A stretch of 45,647 bases of DNA from positions 1 through 45,647 of the IMG/VR virus record IMGVR_UViG_3300046509_000002. One strand, given 5' to 3'. The notes beneath the pieces are model-generated. The model ran no database searches, was not told the DNA's origin, and was given only the letters and a program-made list of their open reading frames with translations. Of the stretch, positions 24,659-34,123 are shown in pieces (within the stretch, counting starts at the first letter, position 1; each line of letters opens with the position of its first letter). A program made the position numbers and the translations under genes. The DNA is from a virus.

Positions 24659-26394
24659 TCCACCACCCATTTCGTACCATTCCACACACGCCCGTTGCGC
24701 CTCGGCCTCGTGTCTGGCTTCTTGTCGAGCCCTAGCGCCTCGTCCCGCTGACTCGACCAGACCTCTCCCTTGAGCTTCCGATTCTGTTGATACTTTACCG
24801 TCATTTCTCGGATGATCTCATTCACGCCTGTTTGCAGGTCCACAGCATGCGTCGCACTCGGACCCTTCTTCTTCGTGGCATCCTTCTCACCCGCGATGAG
24901 GTTGTGGACCTTGAGCATCGCCTGGAGGTGGAGGTCCCTCTGCACATCGGAGGCGCTGTCCCACACCGACCGCTCGGGATGGCCCGCCGGATCGCGCTTG
25001 TAGTCCAAGCCCACACGGACCCTCGACTCCGCGTCGTCCAGGATGGCCTTGTCGTTGATATCGGATCCGGGATCCCGTTCCTTGTCCTTCTCGAAGAGCT
25101 CCAGCGCCTTCTTGCGGTAGACGGGGCCGAGCCCGATGAGCCGGGCCTTGAACACCTCGGGGTCTACCTTGTCGGACCAGCCGGGGGAACGCATGTTATC
25201 CAGCTCTTTGGCAAACTCCACGGCCTTCGCGGGGTCGTCCCTCTCCTCTTTCTTCATGGACTGCTCCACCTGTAGCTGGAGCTTCCCGGGGAGCCGTGCG
25301 TACTGCGCCAAGAACTTCGGGTCGGCCTTGGCCTTCTCAAGATCGCCATCGTAGTTGTGCATCACGGAATCGAACGTGCTGTTGAGCTGCGACGACTCGC
25401 CGATCTCCTGCATGCGGTGAGCGTCGCCCACGAGGGAGGTATACTGCTGATAGGCCTTACCAGCCTCCGCGTAGGTGATGTTTCCTTGCTGCACCAGCGC
25501 CGTAAGCTTGTCCTGGATGTTGCGCTCTTTGGTGAGGAAGAACTGGGCCCCTAGATCCACGCCAACCTTCGAGGCCTTGGCGTCTTTGAAGTGCTTCTCC
25601 CACTTCGCCACCTCTGCCGTGTTCAGAATGGCCGGCTCGTCGGGGTGATCATGGTTGTACGCGACGCGCGTGCCGTCAGGTAGCTTCGCATTCAGCAGGG
25701 CCAGCCCCGCTTCGTAGTTCATTCCGTAGGCATCGAGCGCCCCGTGAACCGCGTGTTTGTCGACCTCCGCCATCTTCTCTTTCAGCGCATCGGGCGGGAG
25801 ATTGGAGAGTCTCTGGAGAGCGTCATGCGCGAGCCCCGTCTGCTCTGCGATGTGCTGCACGTCACTGGTGATGTCGCCGGACACGTCCGCGGCGTGGTTG
25901 ATGCTGTTCTTCACTACACCGTCCATCGTGTGCTGGCGCCACTCCTGCACCTGGGAGTCGCCAAACAACATCATGTGCCGAACAGCCGCCTGCGTTTGGA
26001 GCCTCGTGCGCACGTCAAACTGCTTGAGCGCAAGCTGGTCGCTGAGCGTGCCACCCACCTTGGTGCGGAGCTGCTCCAGCTTCGCACTGTACTGTTGCTG
26101 GAGCTGGATGGAGGACTTCTGATAGTTCTCCGGGCTACTGTCAGTTAACGCCTTGTGCTGCGTCTTGTACTCGTCGACCAGCGCGTCAGCCTGCTCACCA
26201 TACTTTAGCTCGCGGTCACTGGCATCGAACTGAACAGCGAGGAGCCGTTCACGGTGGGCGATCTGGTTTACGTCCTGCGCCACCTTCTCAGCGCCCTGCG
26301 CCACGGCGGCGCCGTAGGTGTTGGGGTTCACCTGCGGAACCGGCATCGCCCGCGCGGCGACAGTCGGCTCAATCTGCTCGGGCAATTGCGCCAT
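24655..26394 (-). CDS. Internal virion protein, gp15-like
   Basis: A 579-residue, almost wholly helical and charged protein (repeated Lys/Glu/Gln/Ala, such as SSIQLQQQYSAKLEQLRTK), without signal peptide. It lies between a small Gly/Ala-rich virion protein and the giant protein, the place of T7 gp15 among gp14-gp15-gp16. It is probably part of the ejectosome that carries DNA through the envelope. The assignment rests on size, composition and order. The start overlaps the upstream TAA by one base. Confidence 0.75.
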   Translation of the reverse strand: MAQLPEQIEPTVAARAMPVPQVNPNTYGAAVAQGAEKVAQDVNQIAHRERLLAVQFDASDRELKYGEQADALVDEYKTQHKALTDSSPENYQKSSIQLQQQYSAKLEQLRTKVGGTLSDQLALKQFDVRTRLQTQAAVRHMMLFGDSQVQEWRQHTMDGVVKNSINHAADVSGDITSDVQHIAEQTGLAHDALQRLSNLPPDALKEKMAEVDKHAVHGALDAYGMNYEAGLALLNAKLPDGTRVAYNHDHPDEPAILNTAEVAKWEKHFKDAKASKVGVDLGAQFFLTKERNIQDKLTALVQQGNITYAEAGKAYQQYTSLVGDAHRMQEIGESSQLNSTFDSVMHNYDGDLEKAKADPKFLAQYARLPGKLQLQVEQSMKKEERDDPAKAVEFAKELDNMRSPGWSDKVDPEVFKARLIGLGPVYRKKALELFEKDKERDPGSDINDKAILDDAESRVRVGLDYKRDPAGHPERSVWDSASDVQRDLHLQAMLKVHNLIAGEKDATKKKGPSATHAVDLQTGVNEIIREMTVKYQQNRKLKGEVWSSQRDEALGLDKKPDTRPRRNGRVWNGTKWVVE

Positions 26395-26915
26395 TAGCCC
26401 CTCGTGAAGTTCGGGAAGTCCGACTCGCCCAGATTGCTACCTGTCGTTCCAGCGAAGTTGTCAGACCCGGAAGACCCCGAGCTGTTGAACAGCCCAGACC
26501 CGTAGGCGCCCGTGAGCAAACTGCCGGCTCCGGAGATCCCAGCTCCCAGCGCACCTTGGTTGCCCTCTGACTTGGCAATGGCACCCTGCGCGGCGTACCC
26601 GTAGGCCTCCCGCAGCGCGTTGTTCCGAGTGGTGGCCGCGTCGAGCGCCGACATCAACCGCGTTCCACCTACAACGTCCGTCACGGACCCCGACTGAATG
26701 TCCACCCCAGACGCGCCCGCGGCCGCTCTGGCAGAGCTTATCGTCTGAGTGCCTCGACCTTGGATGATGCTCGCCTGCGTTGAGCCACGGTCAAGAGCGT
26801 CTGCGCTAGCCCTACCGTAGAGCTGGCTCTGAACGTTGCCTGCCTGCGCCTTGGCATGCGCGGCATAGGCCGACGCTGCCGCAGTAACCGCCAGACCTAC
26901 AAGAGGAAGTCCCAT
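26394..26915 (-). CDS. Internal virion protein, gp14-like
   Basis: A 173-residue protein with a hydrophobic N-terminus (LPLVGLAVTAAASAYAAHAK), an Ala/Ser/Gln-rich helical centre and a Gly/Ser-rich tail. This is the usual look of small podovirus internal core proteins, which form the outer-membrane part of the ejection channel. The order GNAT-like gene, this gene, gp15-like gene, giant gene supports the call. Confidence 0.72.
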   Translation of the reverse strand: MGLPLVGLAVTAAASAYAAHAKAQAGNVQSQLYGRASADALDRGSTQASIIQGRGTQTISSARAAAGASGVDIQSGSVTDVVGGTRLMSALDAATTRNNALREAYGYAAQGAIAKSEGNQGALGAGISGAGSLLTGAYGSGLFNSSGSSGSDNFAGTTGSNLGESDFPNFTRG

Positions 26916-26920
26916 GGGCC

Positions 26921-27367
26921 TCAGCCCCCCAAAGTGATTCTACAGAAAGTAGAGCCGTTTGACAGCTTCTCCGGAGGCCCGACTTTGAACCCGAGGTGGC
27001 GCGCCCACCTGAGGGCTTTCGTGTAGCCGGCGTCCACCCAGTTTGTGAGTTCGCCGCACTCCGCCCGGATGATGGGGAGGAACTTCTTGCATGCCTTGTA
27101 GAACGCCACCGGTTTCCGGTCCACCACCTCACCGGTGAGCAGCCACGGTACGGCTTCCTCGCCATTGAGCACCACACCCCACACGGCGGCGAGTTCTCCC
27201 CCGAGATAGGTGGCATAAGCGCAGCCGTCTGACATGAGGATGGCGTCTTGCACGGCCGCCTCGGCGGTACTGTACCCGGGCGACGCCGCTATCTCGGCGC
27301 GGTCATCAGCCCGCATCACGGCCGCCAGCTCTATCGCGTGGGCCTCGGTTGCCTTCACTGTCCGCAT
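26921..27367 (-). CDS. GNAT-like protein, gp13-like virion-associated
   Basis: A 148-residue protein beginning MRTVKATEAHAIELAAVMRA. Its CAYATYLGGELAAVWGVV followed by PWLLTGEVVDRKP resembles the beta strands of GNAT acetyltransferase folds; RWARHLGFKVG near the end fits the last strand-helix. Podoviruses often have such a GNAT-like gene between the tail tube and the internal virion proteins. Whether it is an active acetyltransferase is unclear. The ATG at 27367 is preferred because an earlier start would overlap the upstream stop. Confidence 0.78.
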   Translation of the reverse strand: MRTVKATEAHAIELAAVMRADDRAEIAASPGYSTAEAAVQDAILMSDGCAYATYLGGELAAVWGVVLNGEEAVPWLLTGEVVDRKPVAFYKACKKFLPIIRAECGELTNWVDAGYTKALRWARHLGFKVGPPEKLSNGSTFCRITLGG

Positions 27368-27368
27368 A

Positions 27369-29990
27369 CTAGTCTCCTCCGAGCTCGAACTCTCTCTCAA
27401 CAGCTAGCAGGGTCATTGGGAGTGGGTCCCTCTGCTCCAGTCGGACACTTCCATCATGCTCCCACGTCCCTGGAAGCCTGACGTGGTCGAGGCCTGTCGT
27501 GGGCTGGATGGCCACATAGCCGTCTGACACGTCCCGCTGGTTCCACTCCTGCATCGTTGAGTACGTGTTGCCCACCCACATGCCCCGCGAGTCGGCGACC
27601 TCGAAACTGACGCGGAAGACATTCTTGACGTTCGACCTGATGCTTTGCGCGCTGTTGATGTAGATCGGGAGGAGGTCCACCTGGGACAGGTAGGGCAGCC
27701 CCACCGTAGCGCGCAGCACACCATCCGGGCAGTCTGCGGTGATGTCAATCGTCCCCGTAGGGCTCACCGTGTACGGCCCGTACACGCTTCCATCTCCCAG
27801 CACCATGACCTGCTGACCAGCGAGGTGACCCAGGCTACTGAACGCATACATCGCCCCCGTCGCCACATAGGTGATCGCGGCATCGAGGAAGACACCCGCC
27901 TGCACATCCACCTGTCCCGTGGGCAGCCGGGGGATCCGGCGCGACGCGAACCGCTCCACGTACCGAGTGTAAGTTCCATTTATGACTCGCCCCACCACCA
28001 CGTACACCGCCGTCTCGCTGCCCTCCGGGATCGTACAGATCGACTCGAAGTGGTGTGTGGCGTTACCATTTACGTCGAGCGGGCCCGTGTCATGCCAGTG
28101 CCACGCGGCCACTTCCTGCTCTTTCAAGTACGTGAACCCCAGCAGTTTCCCGTCTTCTCGGACAGACCAGATAATGCTGTACGGGTTCTGGGCGTAGGCC
28201 CAGTCGACAACCGTGTGATTCTCCAGAAGGTGAGCTGACTGCACGGACACGCAGTCGCCCTGAAACGTGTTGGAGAAGAAATTGAACACCAACTCGCGGA
28301 CCTCCGTGCCCGTGGCCTGAACGAACAACGCCAGGTTCCCCACGAGGAGGGGGTCAAGCCACGACGACCCGCGGTAACTCTGAGCGCGCGCGGCGATGCT
28401 GGACGGCGTGATCGGGTTGGAGGACCCCTGTGCGGAGTTGACACTCCACTCCGACTGCGAGCACAGCGCAAGCAACCCCCACGTCGGTAGGAATCCTCTG
28501 ATCTCCTCGAAGTACCTTGACGCCAGGTCGAACGTCACGGCGTCCGAGGAGCCGGGATTCAGCTGGACATCGAAGTTATTGTAGTCTCCGGAAACCGACC
28601 CGACGATCCTACTGGGGGACAACGGGATGTTTCCGTAAACCCTCCGCTGGTCGAAGTACGTCACGCACGCAGGCCACTGTGGCTGGGCCTGGCCTACCTG
28701 GACGAACTTCCACACCGCCCGGTCCCCGAACGCTATCCAGTTCCATGTGACCGTACCATCCGTGAAGGTACCGGGGGACCCGCTCGTAGTGGACACGTAG
28801 CTGTTCGTAGACGTTGTACCCGCTATGATGCATTGCCACAGCCCACCGTCGATTATCGCTGTGGCTCCTAAAGCATATCCTGTGTTGGCGGCGCGGTACG
28901 CGGGGCCATCCTGGAAAGTCCCCGAGGTACCAGCCGGGCCGGACCCGGTGCCCGCCGTAAGACCAGGTGTGGTGATCTCATAGGTGTTGCCATTCACATA
29001 CACCCTCTGTCCAGGCGCGTAATAAGTTAGCAGCGCGTAGGCCAGTGTGGACCCAGGGAAGGGGTTCGTGGCCTGCCGGGGACCTGAGTTGAAGTTCGGA
29101 GCGTTGGCCACGTTGGACCCGCATGGCAACGCGCCCTTGTTACCCATCGGCGCCGCCAGGTCTGATGGCAACGTGGAGTCCGTGTATGTGGCGAAGCCAG
29201 ACCCGCCGCCTGAACTTGTGTAGTTGTCACCCATCGGCACATAGTCCAAGAACCCCCACACCCCTCCGCGCCCCAAGTAAATATTGAACCCGACCGGTCG
29301 GTTCGATCCGTAGTACCACCACTTGAAGCTCGGCGCGTACTGCACGCGGTCCACCAGCACTTCACGCATGGCAAGAGGCAGTGACTCGGAACCGTCCGTG
29401 TACAGCGCGGTCACCGCGTATGACCAGCTCTTCGGCTTGCCGTCAGCCGCCCAGCCCGCCACCCAATTCGTGAACCCCATCCACCTGGCCGGAGTGGGCG
29501 CGTACCCAATCGGCGTAGCCGTCAGGCTCCAGCTCGTGCCATCGACCACCAGCAATCGAAGATCCCTGGGGGCGTAATTGGGGTGAGTGATCGTAAGTAC
29601 AGCGCCCTGCTGAGCATACTTCAATTGCGGTAGATCCACCGCCGCATACGGCGACGACACATCCACGGGGGAGCCACTCACCTTGACCTGATACCCGTTC
29701 TGATAGAACCGGATGTGCCCCGCGCTGAACTCCAACACGAACGCCGTCGAGTTCGAGTACACGAACGGGATGAGCCGGACCTTGTCGGACCCGGCAGCCT
29801 GCGCCACGAACTTCGTGCCTGGCCGGTTGAGCGCAGCCCCGTGCTGGTCAATGAGGACATTCCGGCACCGCTTGAGCGCCGTGTAGTAGCCCGCCCAGTC
29901 CGACCTTCCGTACAGCGCTGGGGCGATCTCACCCTTACCGAAAGAGCTCTGCCTAACGGCGGGGGAATCTCCCCCTCCAGACTTAGCCAT
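27369..29990 (-). CDS. Tail tubular protein B (nozzle), gp12-like
   Basis: An 873-residue, beta-rich protein. The N-terminus SSFGKGEIAPALYGRSDW with CRNVLIDQHGAALNRPGTKF is the signature of podovirus tail nozzle proteins. It probably forms the distal tail tube. Size is close to T7 gp12 (about 800 residues) with some added domains. The ATG at 29990 overlaps the previous TGA by one base; a GTG at 29993 is also in frame. Confidence 0.9.
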   Translation of the reverse strand: MAKSGGGDSPAVRQSSFGKGEIAPALYGRSDWAGYYTALKRCRNVLIDQHGAALNRPGTKFVAQAAGSDKVRLIPFVYSNSTAFVLEFSAGHIRFYQNGYQVKVSGSPVDVSSPYAAVDLPQLKYAQQGAVLTITHPNYAPRDLRLLVVDGTSWSLTATPIGYAPTPARWMGFTNWVAGWAADGKPKSWSYAVTALYTDGSESLPLAMREVLVDRVQYAPSFKWWYYGSNRPVGFNIYLGRGGVWGFLDYVPMGDNYTSSGGGSGFATYTDSTLPSDLAAPMGNKGALPCGSNVANAPNFNSGPRQATNPFPGSTLAYALLTYYAPGQRVYVNGNTYEITTPGLTAGTGSGPAGTSGTFQDGPAYRAANTGYALGATAIIDGGLWQCIIAGTTSTNSYVSTTSGSPGTFTDGTVTWNWIAFGDRAVWKFVQVGQAQPQWPACVTYFDQRRVYGNIPLSPSRIVGSVSGDYNNFDVQLNPGSSDAVTFDLASRYFEEIRGFLPTWGLLALCSQSEWSVNSAQGSSNPITPSSIAARAQSYRGSSWLDPLLVGNLALFVQATGTEVRELVFNFFSNTFQGDCVSVQSAHLLENHTVVDWAYAQNPYSIIWSVREDGKLLGFTYLKEQEVAAWHWHDTGPLDVNGNATHHFESICTIPEGSETAVYVVVGRVINGTYTRYVERFASRRIPRLPTGQVDVQAGVFLDAAITYVATGAMYAFSSLGHLAGQQVMVLGDGSVYGPYTVSPTGTIDITADCPDGVLRATVGLPYLSQVDLLPIYINSAQSIRSNVKNVFRVSFEVADSRGMWVGNTYSTMQEWNQRDVSDGYVAIQPTTGLDHVRLPGTWEHDGSVRLEQRDPLPMTLLAVEREFELGGD

Positions 29991-30685
29991 CACAGCCTCC
30001 CTGAAACCATCTCTGAGTCTGGTACCGCGTCCTCTTGCGCCTCGTTCATCCCCATGGCCGCTGCGAGCCGCCAGGCCGCCTCGAACTTCCCCTGCGCGAA
30101 CTGCTGGAGGTTCGTCTTCTTCGTCAGCGGCATGGCGATCTCAGCCGCCACCGACCACGCCAGAGCATCCTTGAACAACGGTGGGAAGTTCGCTGGGTCG
30201 GTCATCCTCGACGTGTACACCAAGAGTGGCGTGGTCAGGTCGCACAACAGCACCTTGGAGTCGACCAAGTTTCCGTCAGGATCAGTCGTCATTCCGGACT
30301 CAACCGAGAATGGCACCCGCTGGTCCGGCCTAGGCATGCGGGGGTTTGTCCATACTCCCATGAGCTGGCTGGGCGGCAGCGGGGTGTATAGCACCTGGCT
30401 TGGCCCGCTGGGGTAGATGTACCGCGCCGCCACGCAGTCCGTGGGCACGGTGTAAATATAGCCCCATCCCGCGCGCGGGTCTTCCGCACTCGCCGGCAGC
30501 ACCGCGCGACGCGTTGCGAAGGGCCACCAGAAAGCAGCCAAGAGCGAGTCACGCTGATTCTCGTAGAACACGTTGCACAGCGCCGCCTCTTCCGACGTGT
30601 CAGTGCCCAGGTCCTCGAGAAAATTGTCCGTGTCCCCGATTCTCGCCAGGGCCAGATTGCACAGCGTGGCTTCGCTCGTCGGCAT
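29990..30685 (-). CDS. Tail tubular protein A (head-tail adaptor), gp11-like
   Basis: A 231-residue protein beginning SEATLCNLALARIGDTD and continuing LCNVFYENQRDSLLAAFWWP, the classic start of T7 gp11-type gatekeepers that join portal to tail nozzle. Length and place before the nozzle gene agree. Confidence 0.93.
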   Translation of the reverse strand: MPTSEATLCNLALARIGDTDNFLEDLGTDTSEEAALCNVFYENQRDSLLAAFWWPFATRRAVLPASAEDPRAGWGYIYTVPTDCVAARYIYPSGPSQVLYTPLPPSQLMGVWTNPRMPRPDQRVPFSVESGMTTDPDGNLVDSKVLLCDLTTPLLVYTSRMTDPANFPPLFKDALAWSVAAEIAMPLTKKTNLQQFAQGKFEAAWRLAAAMGMNEAQEDAVPDSEMVSGRL

Positions 30686-30688
30686 CGC

Positions 30689-31162
30689 TTACCCCGGCTC
30701 CACGTCAGAGGGGCGCTTCTGAATCTCGCTGAACGTATCCGCTTGGCGCTTCGGCCCCTGGAGAATGACGGGGAGAACCGACGCCTCGTCCTCAGGCACG
30801 TACTTCTTGATCTTCTCAGCGACCGGCAGACATGACAGCACCGTGGGGTCCTCAACGAGGTCGTGGATGATGAACGGCGCGGCCACCGCCGATAGCGCGT
30901 CAAGCTGCGTCTTGAGCGCCGCCTTGGCGGGGTCATTGTCGGGCAGCTTGGCGTAGAGCTTCGTCAGCGCCTCGCGCGCAGGAGCCGGTGTGCTAACGGA
31001 GTCCCTAAGTTTGATCAACGCCGCGTGGGCCTTCTTGTCGAGGGGGTACCACTTATGATTGGGCACCTCCTCGTCGGGGTAATTGAAAACGTGAGGGGCC
31101 TCCGCAGAGGCAGGGTAGTAGTTTCCGTTGTAGTACCAAGGCTCGATTGCCATGAATCGCAT
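30689..31162 (-). CDS. Hypothetical virion-region protein
   Basis: A 157-residue protein beginning MRFMAIEPWYYNGNYYPA, with an aromatic-rich first 40 residues and a helical, Ala/Lys-rich remainder. GGAGAT lies before the ATG at 31162; an inner ATG (31153, MAIEP) is also possible. It sits between a capsid-associated gene and the tail adaptor, downstream of a hairpin, so it may be expressed less than the capsid genes. I do not recognise the family. Confidence 0.72.
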   Translation of the reverse strand: MRFMAIEPWYYNGNYYPASAEAPHVFNYPDEEVPNHKWYPLDKKAHAALIKLRDSVSTPAPAREALTKLYAKLPDNDPAKAALKTQLDALSAVAAPFIIHDLVEDPTVLSCLPVAEKIKKYVPEDEASVLPVILQGPKRQADTFSEIQKRPSDVEPG

Positions 31163-31178
31163 GTCATCTCCTCGTAGG

Positions 31179-31211
31179 AAAGGGCGCCGTACTTGTAGAC
31201 CGGCGCCCTTT
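31179..31211 (-). terminator. Hairpin between capsid and tail genes, weak terminator
   Basis: AAAGGGCGCCG pairs with CGGCGCCCTTT across an 11-base loop, 11 bases after the stop of the gene at 31223. On the minus strand only three T follow within the stem end, so it may attenuate rather than stop transcription, giving more capsid than tail mRNA. Confidence 0.7.
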
Positions 31212-31222
31212 GGGTTCACTGC

Positions 31223-31795
31223 TTAGCTGGCGTCCTCTTCGGTCTCGATTTCGATGTCCAGCTTACCACCAGCTGGCACCGCGTCGCCACCGAGATTCAC
31301 GCACAGCCAGTCCGACGTTCCGCGGACCAGAACGGGTTGGTCGCAGTTTTGGCAGAAGTCCCATTGCACGAACTTCGTGTCGCTCGTGGCAGCCACCGCG
31401 AGGGTAAGGCGCTTCGAGCCGAGCTGACCCGCCGAGGTGCCCTCGGTCGTCCAGTTCGCCGTCTGCACGTAGTTAACGGTAGCGGTGGGCGATCCCTTGT
31501 TCGGGTCGTGCTTCGCCGCCGTGATGGCAGTCACTGCACCCGATCCGATGGTGCCCGCGGTGGAGCGCCGGATGAGGTTCACCTGCATCGTGCCGAGCGT
31601 GGTGGCGAGGCCACCGATGTACAGCTTTTTGACTCGAATGGTCTTCGTCGACGAGCCTTGGATGCGCAGGAAGTCCTGTGGCGTGGCCACGGGAGTCACC
31701 TGCGTCACCGAGTATCGGTAAGTCGCAGTCACTTCGTTGTCAGCCACGGGGGTGGTTTTTACCGCCCCCGAGGCGTCGATCACTTGAATTGCCAT
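31223..31795 (-). CDS. Hypothetical capsid-associated or decoration protein
   Basis: A 190-residue, beta-rich protein (ATYRYSVTQVTPVATPQDFL, IRVKKLYIGGLATTLGTMQV) with one CQNC pair near residue 150 and an acidic C-terminus. It lies with the cement gene directly after the major capsid gene. A decoration role is likely from context; I do not recognise a family. Confidence 0.7.
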   Translation of the reverse strand: MAIQVIDASGAVKTTPVADNEVTATYRYSVTQVTPVATPQDFLRIQGSSTKTIRVKKLYIGGLATTLGTMQVNLIRRSTAGTIGSGAVTAITAAKHDPNKGSPTATVNYVQTANWTTEGTSAGQLGSKRLTLAVAATSDTKFVQWDFCQNCDQPVLVRGTSDWLCVNLGGDAVPAGGKLDIEIETEEDAS

Positions 31796-31806
31796 CTAGG
31801 TTCCTT

Positions 31807-32034
31807 TCAGATTACGGTGGCCAGCAACGTCGCCACCGTCCCACTGGTATCGGAAAATTCACCGTTAAGCGCCCCAGCCTCGGGCACCGCCGCCATCAAC
31901 CGCCGAACCATCGCTCGAAGGTCATTAAGAGCTGCCGAAACAGCCACGAGGGACTGTTGCGGCAGCTCAGACCTCGGAGGCTGGTTCGAGTCCGTCTTGA
32001 CGACGGAGGTCTGTCCAGCATCCGTGAAAGCCAT
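31807..32034 (-). CDS. Small hypothetical structural-region protein
   Basis: A 75-residue protein with a polar N-terminus and a helix LVAVSAALNDLRAMVRRLMA, ending in a Ser/Thr/Gly segment. It overlaps the stop of the cement gene by one base at its start, so it is probably translated with the capsid group. Function unknown. Confidence 0.68.
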   Translation of the reverse strand: MAFTDAGQTSVVKTDSNQPPRSELPQQSLVAVSAALNDLRAMVRRLMAAVPEAGALNGEFSDTSGTVATLLATVI

Positions 32035-32435
32035 TAGTACACCACGCTCGTCTTGATCGTCTCAGTGCCGACGACGATGGTGGCCCCGGTGGGGATGTGA
32101 GGAGACGACCCACCATTGATCGTGTAGTACATGCGGTAATACCGCTTCGAGAGCGCGGGCGGTATGGAGATCTCGTACATGGTCCCCGTGGTGGGCGTGA
32201 TGGTCTTGCCCTGCGCCACCGTGATCTTGTTGGTACTGAACGCGGTGTCGTCGGCCCCTTCGAGCGCCGCGGACATCGTGGCGTTCGACACCACCGTGCC
32301 GAAGGTCAGAATGACCTTCATGGGCTGGCCTGCGCCGAAGTCGAGCGACGCCTCCAGGTCCAGATAGTTATCCGAGGCCGCGTTGGCCGTAACGTCCTGG
32401 CCGTCGCTGAGCATGAGTTGCTGATCGATGATCAT
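32034..32435 (-). CDS. Bbp16-like capsid cement protein
   Basis: A 133-residue protein with MIIDQQLMLSDGQDVTANAA, LEGADDTAFSTNKI and LSKRYYRMYYTING, which match my recollection of the Bbp16 family of BPP-1-type phages. In BPP-1 the cement protein binds the capsid surface and stabilises it. The place next to the capsid gene agrees. The fold should be a jelly-roll dimer. Confidence 0.85.
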   Translation of the reverse strand: MIIDQQLMLSDGQDVTANAASDNYLDLEASLDFGAGQPMKVILTFGTVVSNATMSAALEGADDTAFSTNKITVAQGKTITPTTGTMYEISIPPALSKRYYRMYYTINGGSSPHIPTGATIVVGTETIKTSVVY

Positions 32436-32459
32436 TTTCGTTTGTCCTTTCCGAGCCGA

Positions 32460-33470
32460 TTAGGAAACGACCGACTCAGTGGAGGTGATGGCGTCCACGT
32501 ACTTGATGGGGACGCCGAGGAACGCCGGGATACGTCGCTTGCCGGGGCCACCGTCAATGAACTCCAGCCAGTTCGCCTGCCGCTTCACGAGCTGCTTGTT
32601 CAGCATGGAGTACGCGTCCCTGTTCATGTAGAACACGGGATTGACGACGTTGATATTGTAGATCGCTCGGTAAGCGTCCATCATACGCATGGCCAGGTCA
32701 GCGCCCTGCGAGAGGTCTTCCTTCCACCGAGTAACGTCGATGTTGCAAACGCGCGAGACGAAACGGTAGTCGCGGACGCAGACACCGAGCTTCCACTGCC
32801 ACCGAGTCGTGTACGCGAGGAACTGCCGGTTCGAGGCGTCGAGCACGAGCTGACGGCCGAGGTCCTCGTTCTGGAGCCCACCGATCGAAGCCTTCGGATA
32901 GATGCCGAAGACCGTCTCAGGAGACCAGCCCACGAGCCAGATCGAAGTCTGGTTCGCGCCAGACGCAGAAGCGTCGGCCAGCCAGATCTGATTCTTGGAG
33001 GGGGTGGTGTTCGACGAGTAGGTGTTGAAGCGCGGTGAGAGCCCGGTGATCTGCTCGGGGTTGCTCGCGACCGACGCGTAGAACAGCGCCGAGGCCACCT
33101 GGATGTTCATGTTGGCAATGAACGCGGTGTCCTCCGACATGCGGAACGCCTGCTCATTACCGTTGAGCTGAGCGAGGTCCACATCGACCTTGCTGTAGCC
33201 TTCCAGCATCCCGCAGACCTCATCGGCCTGCTCGGTGCCGCTCTTCGTCGGAACGACGCCTTGGTTCAGCCGGCGCCAGGTCAGCGAGGGGAGCGAGGTC
33301 CGACTCGTGTACCGGTGCCCAGTGGGCAGGTTCCCCTCAACCCACGTCATGTCCTCCAGAATCGGGTTGTACTTCGAGAGAACCTCGGCGATGGTGCTGA
33401 TTCGCCCAGTCGGGTCGAGCCGCTTGGTGACGGTCTCCAGAGTGGGGTAAGTGTTTGCGAGAACGGCCAT
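32460..33470 (-). CDS. Major capsid protein (BPP-1 Bbp17-like)
   Basis: A 336-residue protein with MAVLANTYPTLETVTKRLDP, LEDMTWVEGNLPTGHRYTSR and PVFYMNRDAYSMLNKQLVKR, features of the BPP-1-type HK97-fold capsid protein. It is followed by the cement gene and preceded by the scaffold, the usual order. Length is normal for the family. Confidence 0.93.
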   Translation of the reverse strand: MAVLANTYPTLETVTKRLDPTGRISTIAEVLSKYNPILEDMTWVEGNLPTGHRYTSRTSLPSLTWRRLNQGVVPTKSGTEQADEVCGMLEGYSKVDVDLAQLNGNEQAFRMSEDTAFIANMNIQVASALFYASVASNPEQITGLSPRFNTYSSNTTPSKNQIWLADASASGANQTSIWLVGWSPETVFGIYPKASIGGLQNEDLGRQLVLDASNRQFLAYTTRWQWKLGVCVRDYRFVSRVCNIDVTRWKEDLSQGADLAMRMMDAYRAIYNINVVNPVFYMNRDAYSMLNKQLVKRQANWLEFIDGGPGKRRIPAFLGVPIKYVDAITSTESVVS

Positions 33471-33481
33471 TTGCTATCCTT

Positions 33482-34123
33482 TCAAGGTTTGTGCTGCATG
33501 GTGGGGTACCACTTTGCGGCGATCTCAGCCGGGCTCAATTCTCCCCCTCCGCTCATCCCTGCCGTTGGGGCGATCTTATCCTCCGCAATGGCCTGGCCGG
33601 CTTTGGCGAAAGCTCGGATGATGGCCTTGTGATTTCCAAGACCTGTTGAAACAAGCAGCTCCTTCAAGTCGGTCCCTCCGAAACGATCAAGTGCTTTCTT
33701 GGCCACGTCGAGCGTCGCATCGAACTTCGCTCCACCGATCTCCGGATCTGCCTTTGCTTCCTCCGCCCACTTCGTCGACTGCTCAGCTTGCGCGGCGAGA
33801 GATGTCTTCTGCATCGAGAAGTAGTGGTCTGCGATCTTCTGCGCCTTCACAGAATCCAGCCCGAGCTCCCCCGCGACCTTGACGAACCCCTCCATGCTTG
33901 CCTTGTCAATCGACGCACCATCAGGAACCTTGATCTCTACCGGCGCGCTCTTCTCGGCTTTCGCCTGAGCTGTCGGAGTTTCGACTTTCGGCTCCGCCAC
34001 GGCCGGTGTCGCTGGCGTGGCTACTGCCGGCGTCTCTGCCGGAACTGCGGCCGCGGGTGCAGGAGTAGCTGCAACCGCGGAAGAAACGGGCGCCGCTGCC
34101 GGCGTCGCAATAGGATCAGCCAT
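33482..34123 (-). CDS. Scaffolding protein
   Basis: A 213-residue protein: a Pro/Ala/Val-rich disordered N-terminus (about 1-60), then an acidic helical body with VKVAGELGLDSVKAQKIADH and LLVSTGLGNHKAIIRAFAKA, the pattern of podovirus scaffolds. It would guide capsid assembly and leave the head before DNA packaging. It overlaps the upstream gene by eight bases. Confidence 0.85.
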   Translation of the reverse strand: MADPIATPAAAPVSSAVAATPAPAAAVPAETPAVATPATPAVAEPKVETPTAQAKAEKSAPVEIKVPDGASIDKASMEGFVKVAGELGLDSVKAQKIADHYFSMQKTSLAAQAEQSTKWAEEAKADPEIGGAKFDATLDVAKKALDRFGGTDLKELLVSTGLGNHKAIIRAFAKAGQAIAEDKIAPTAGMSGGGELSPAEIAAKWYPTMQHKP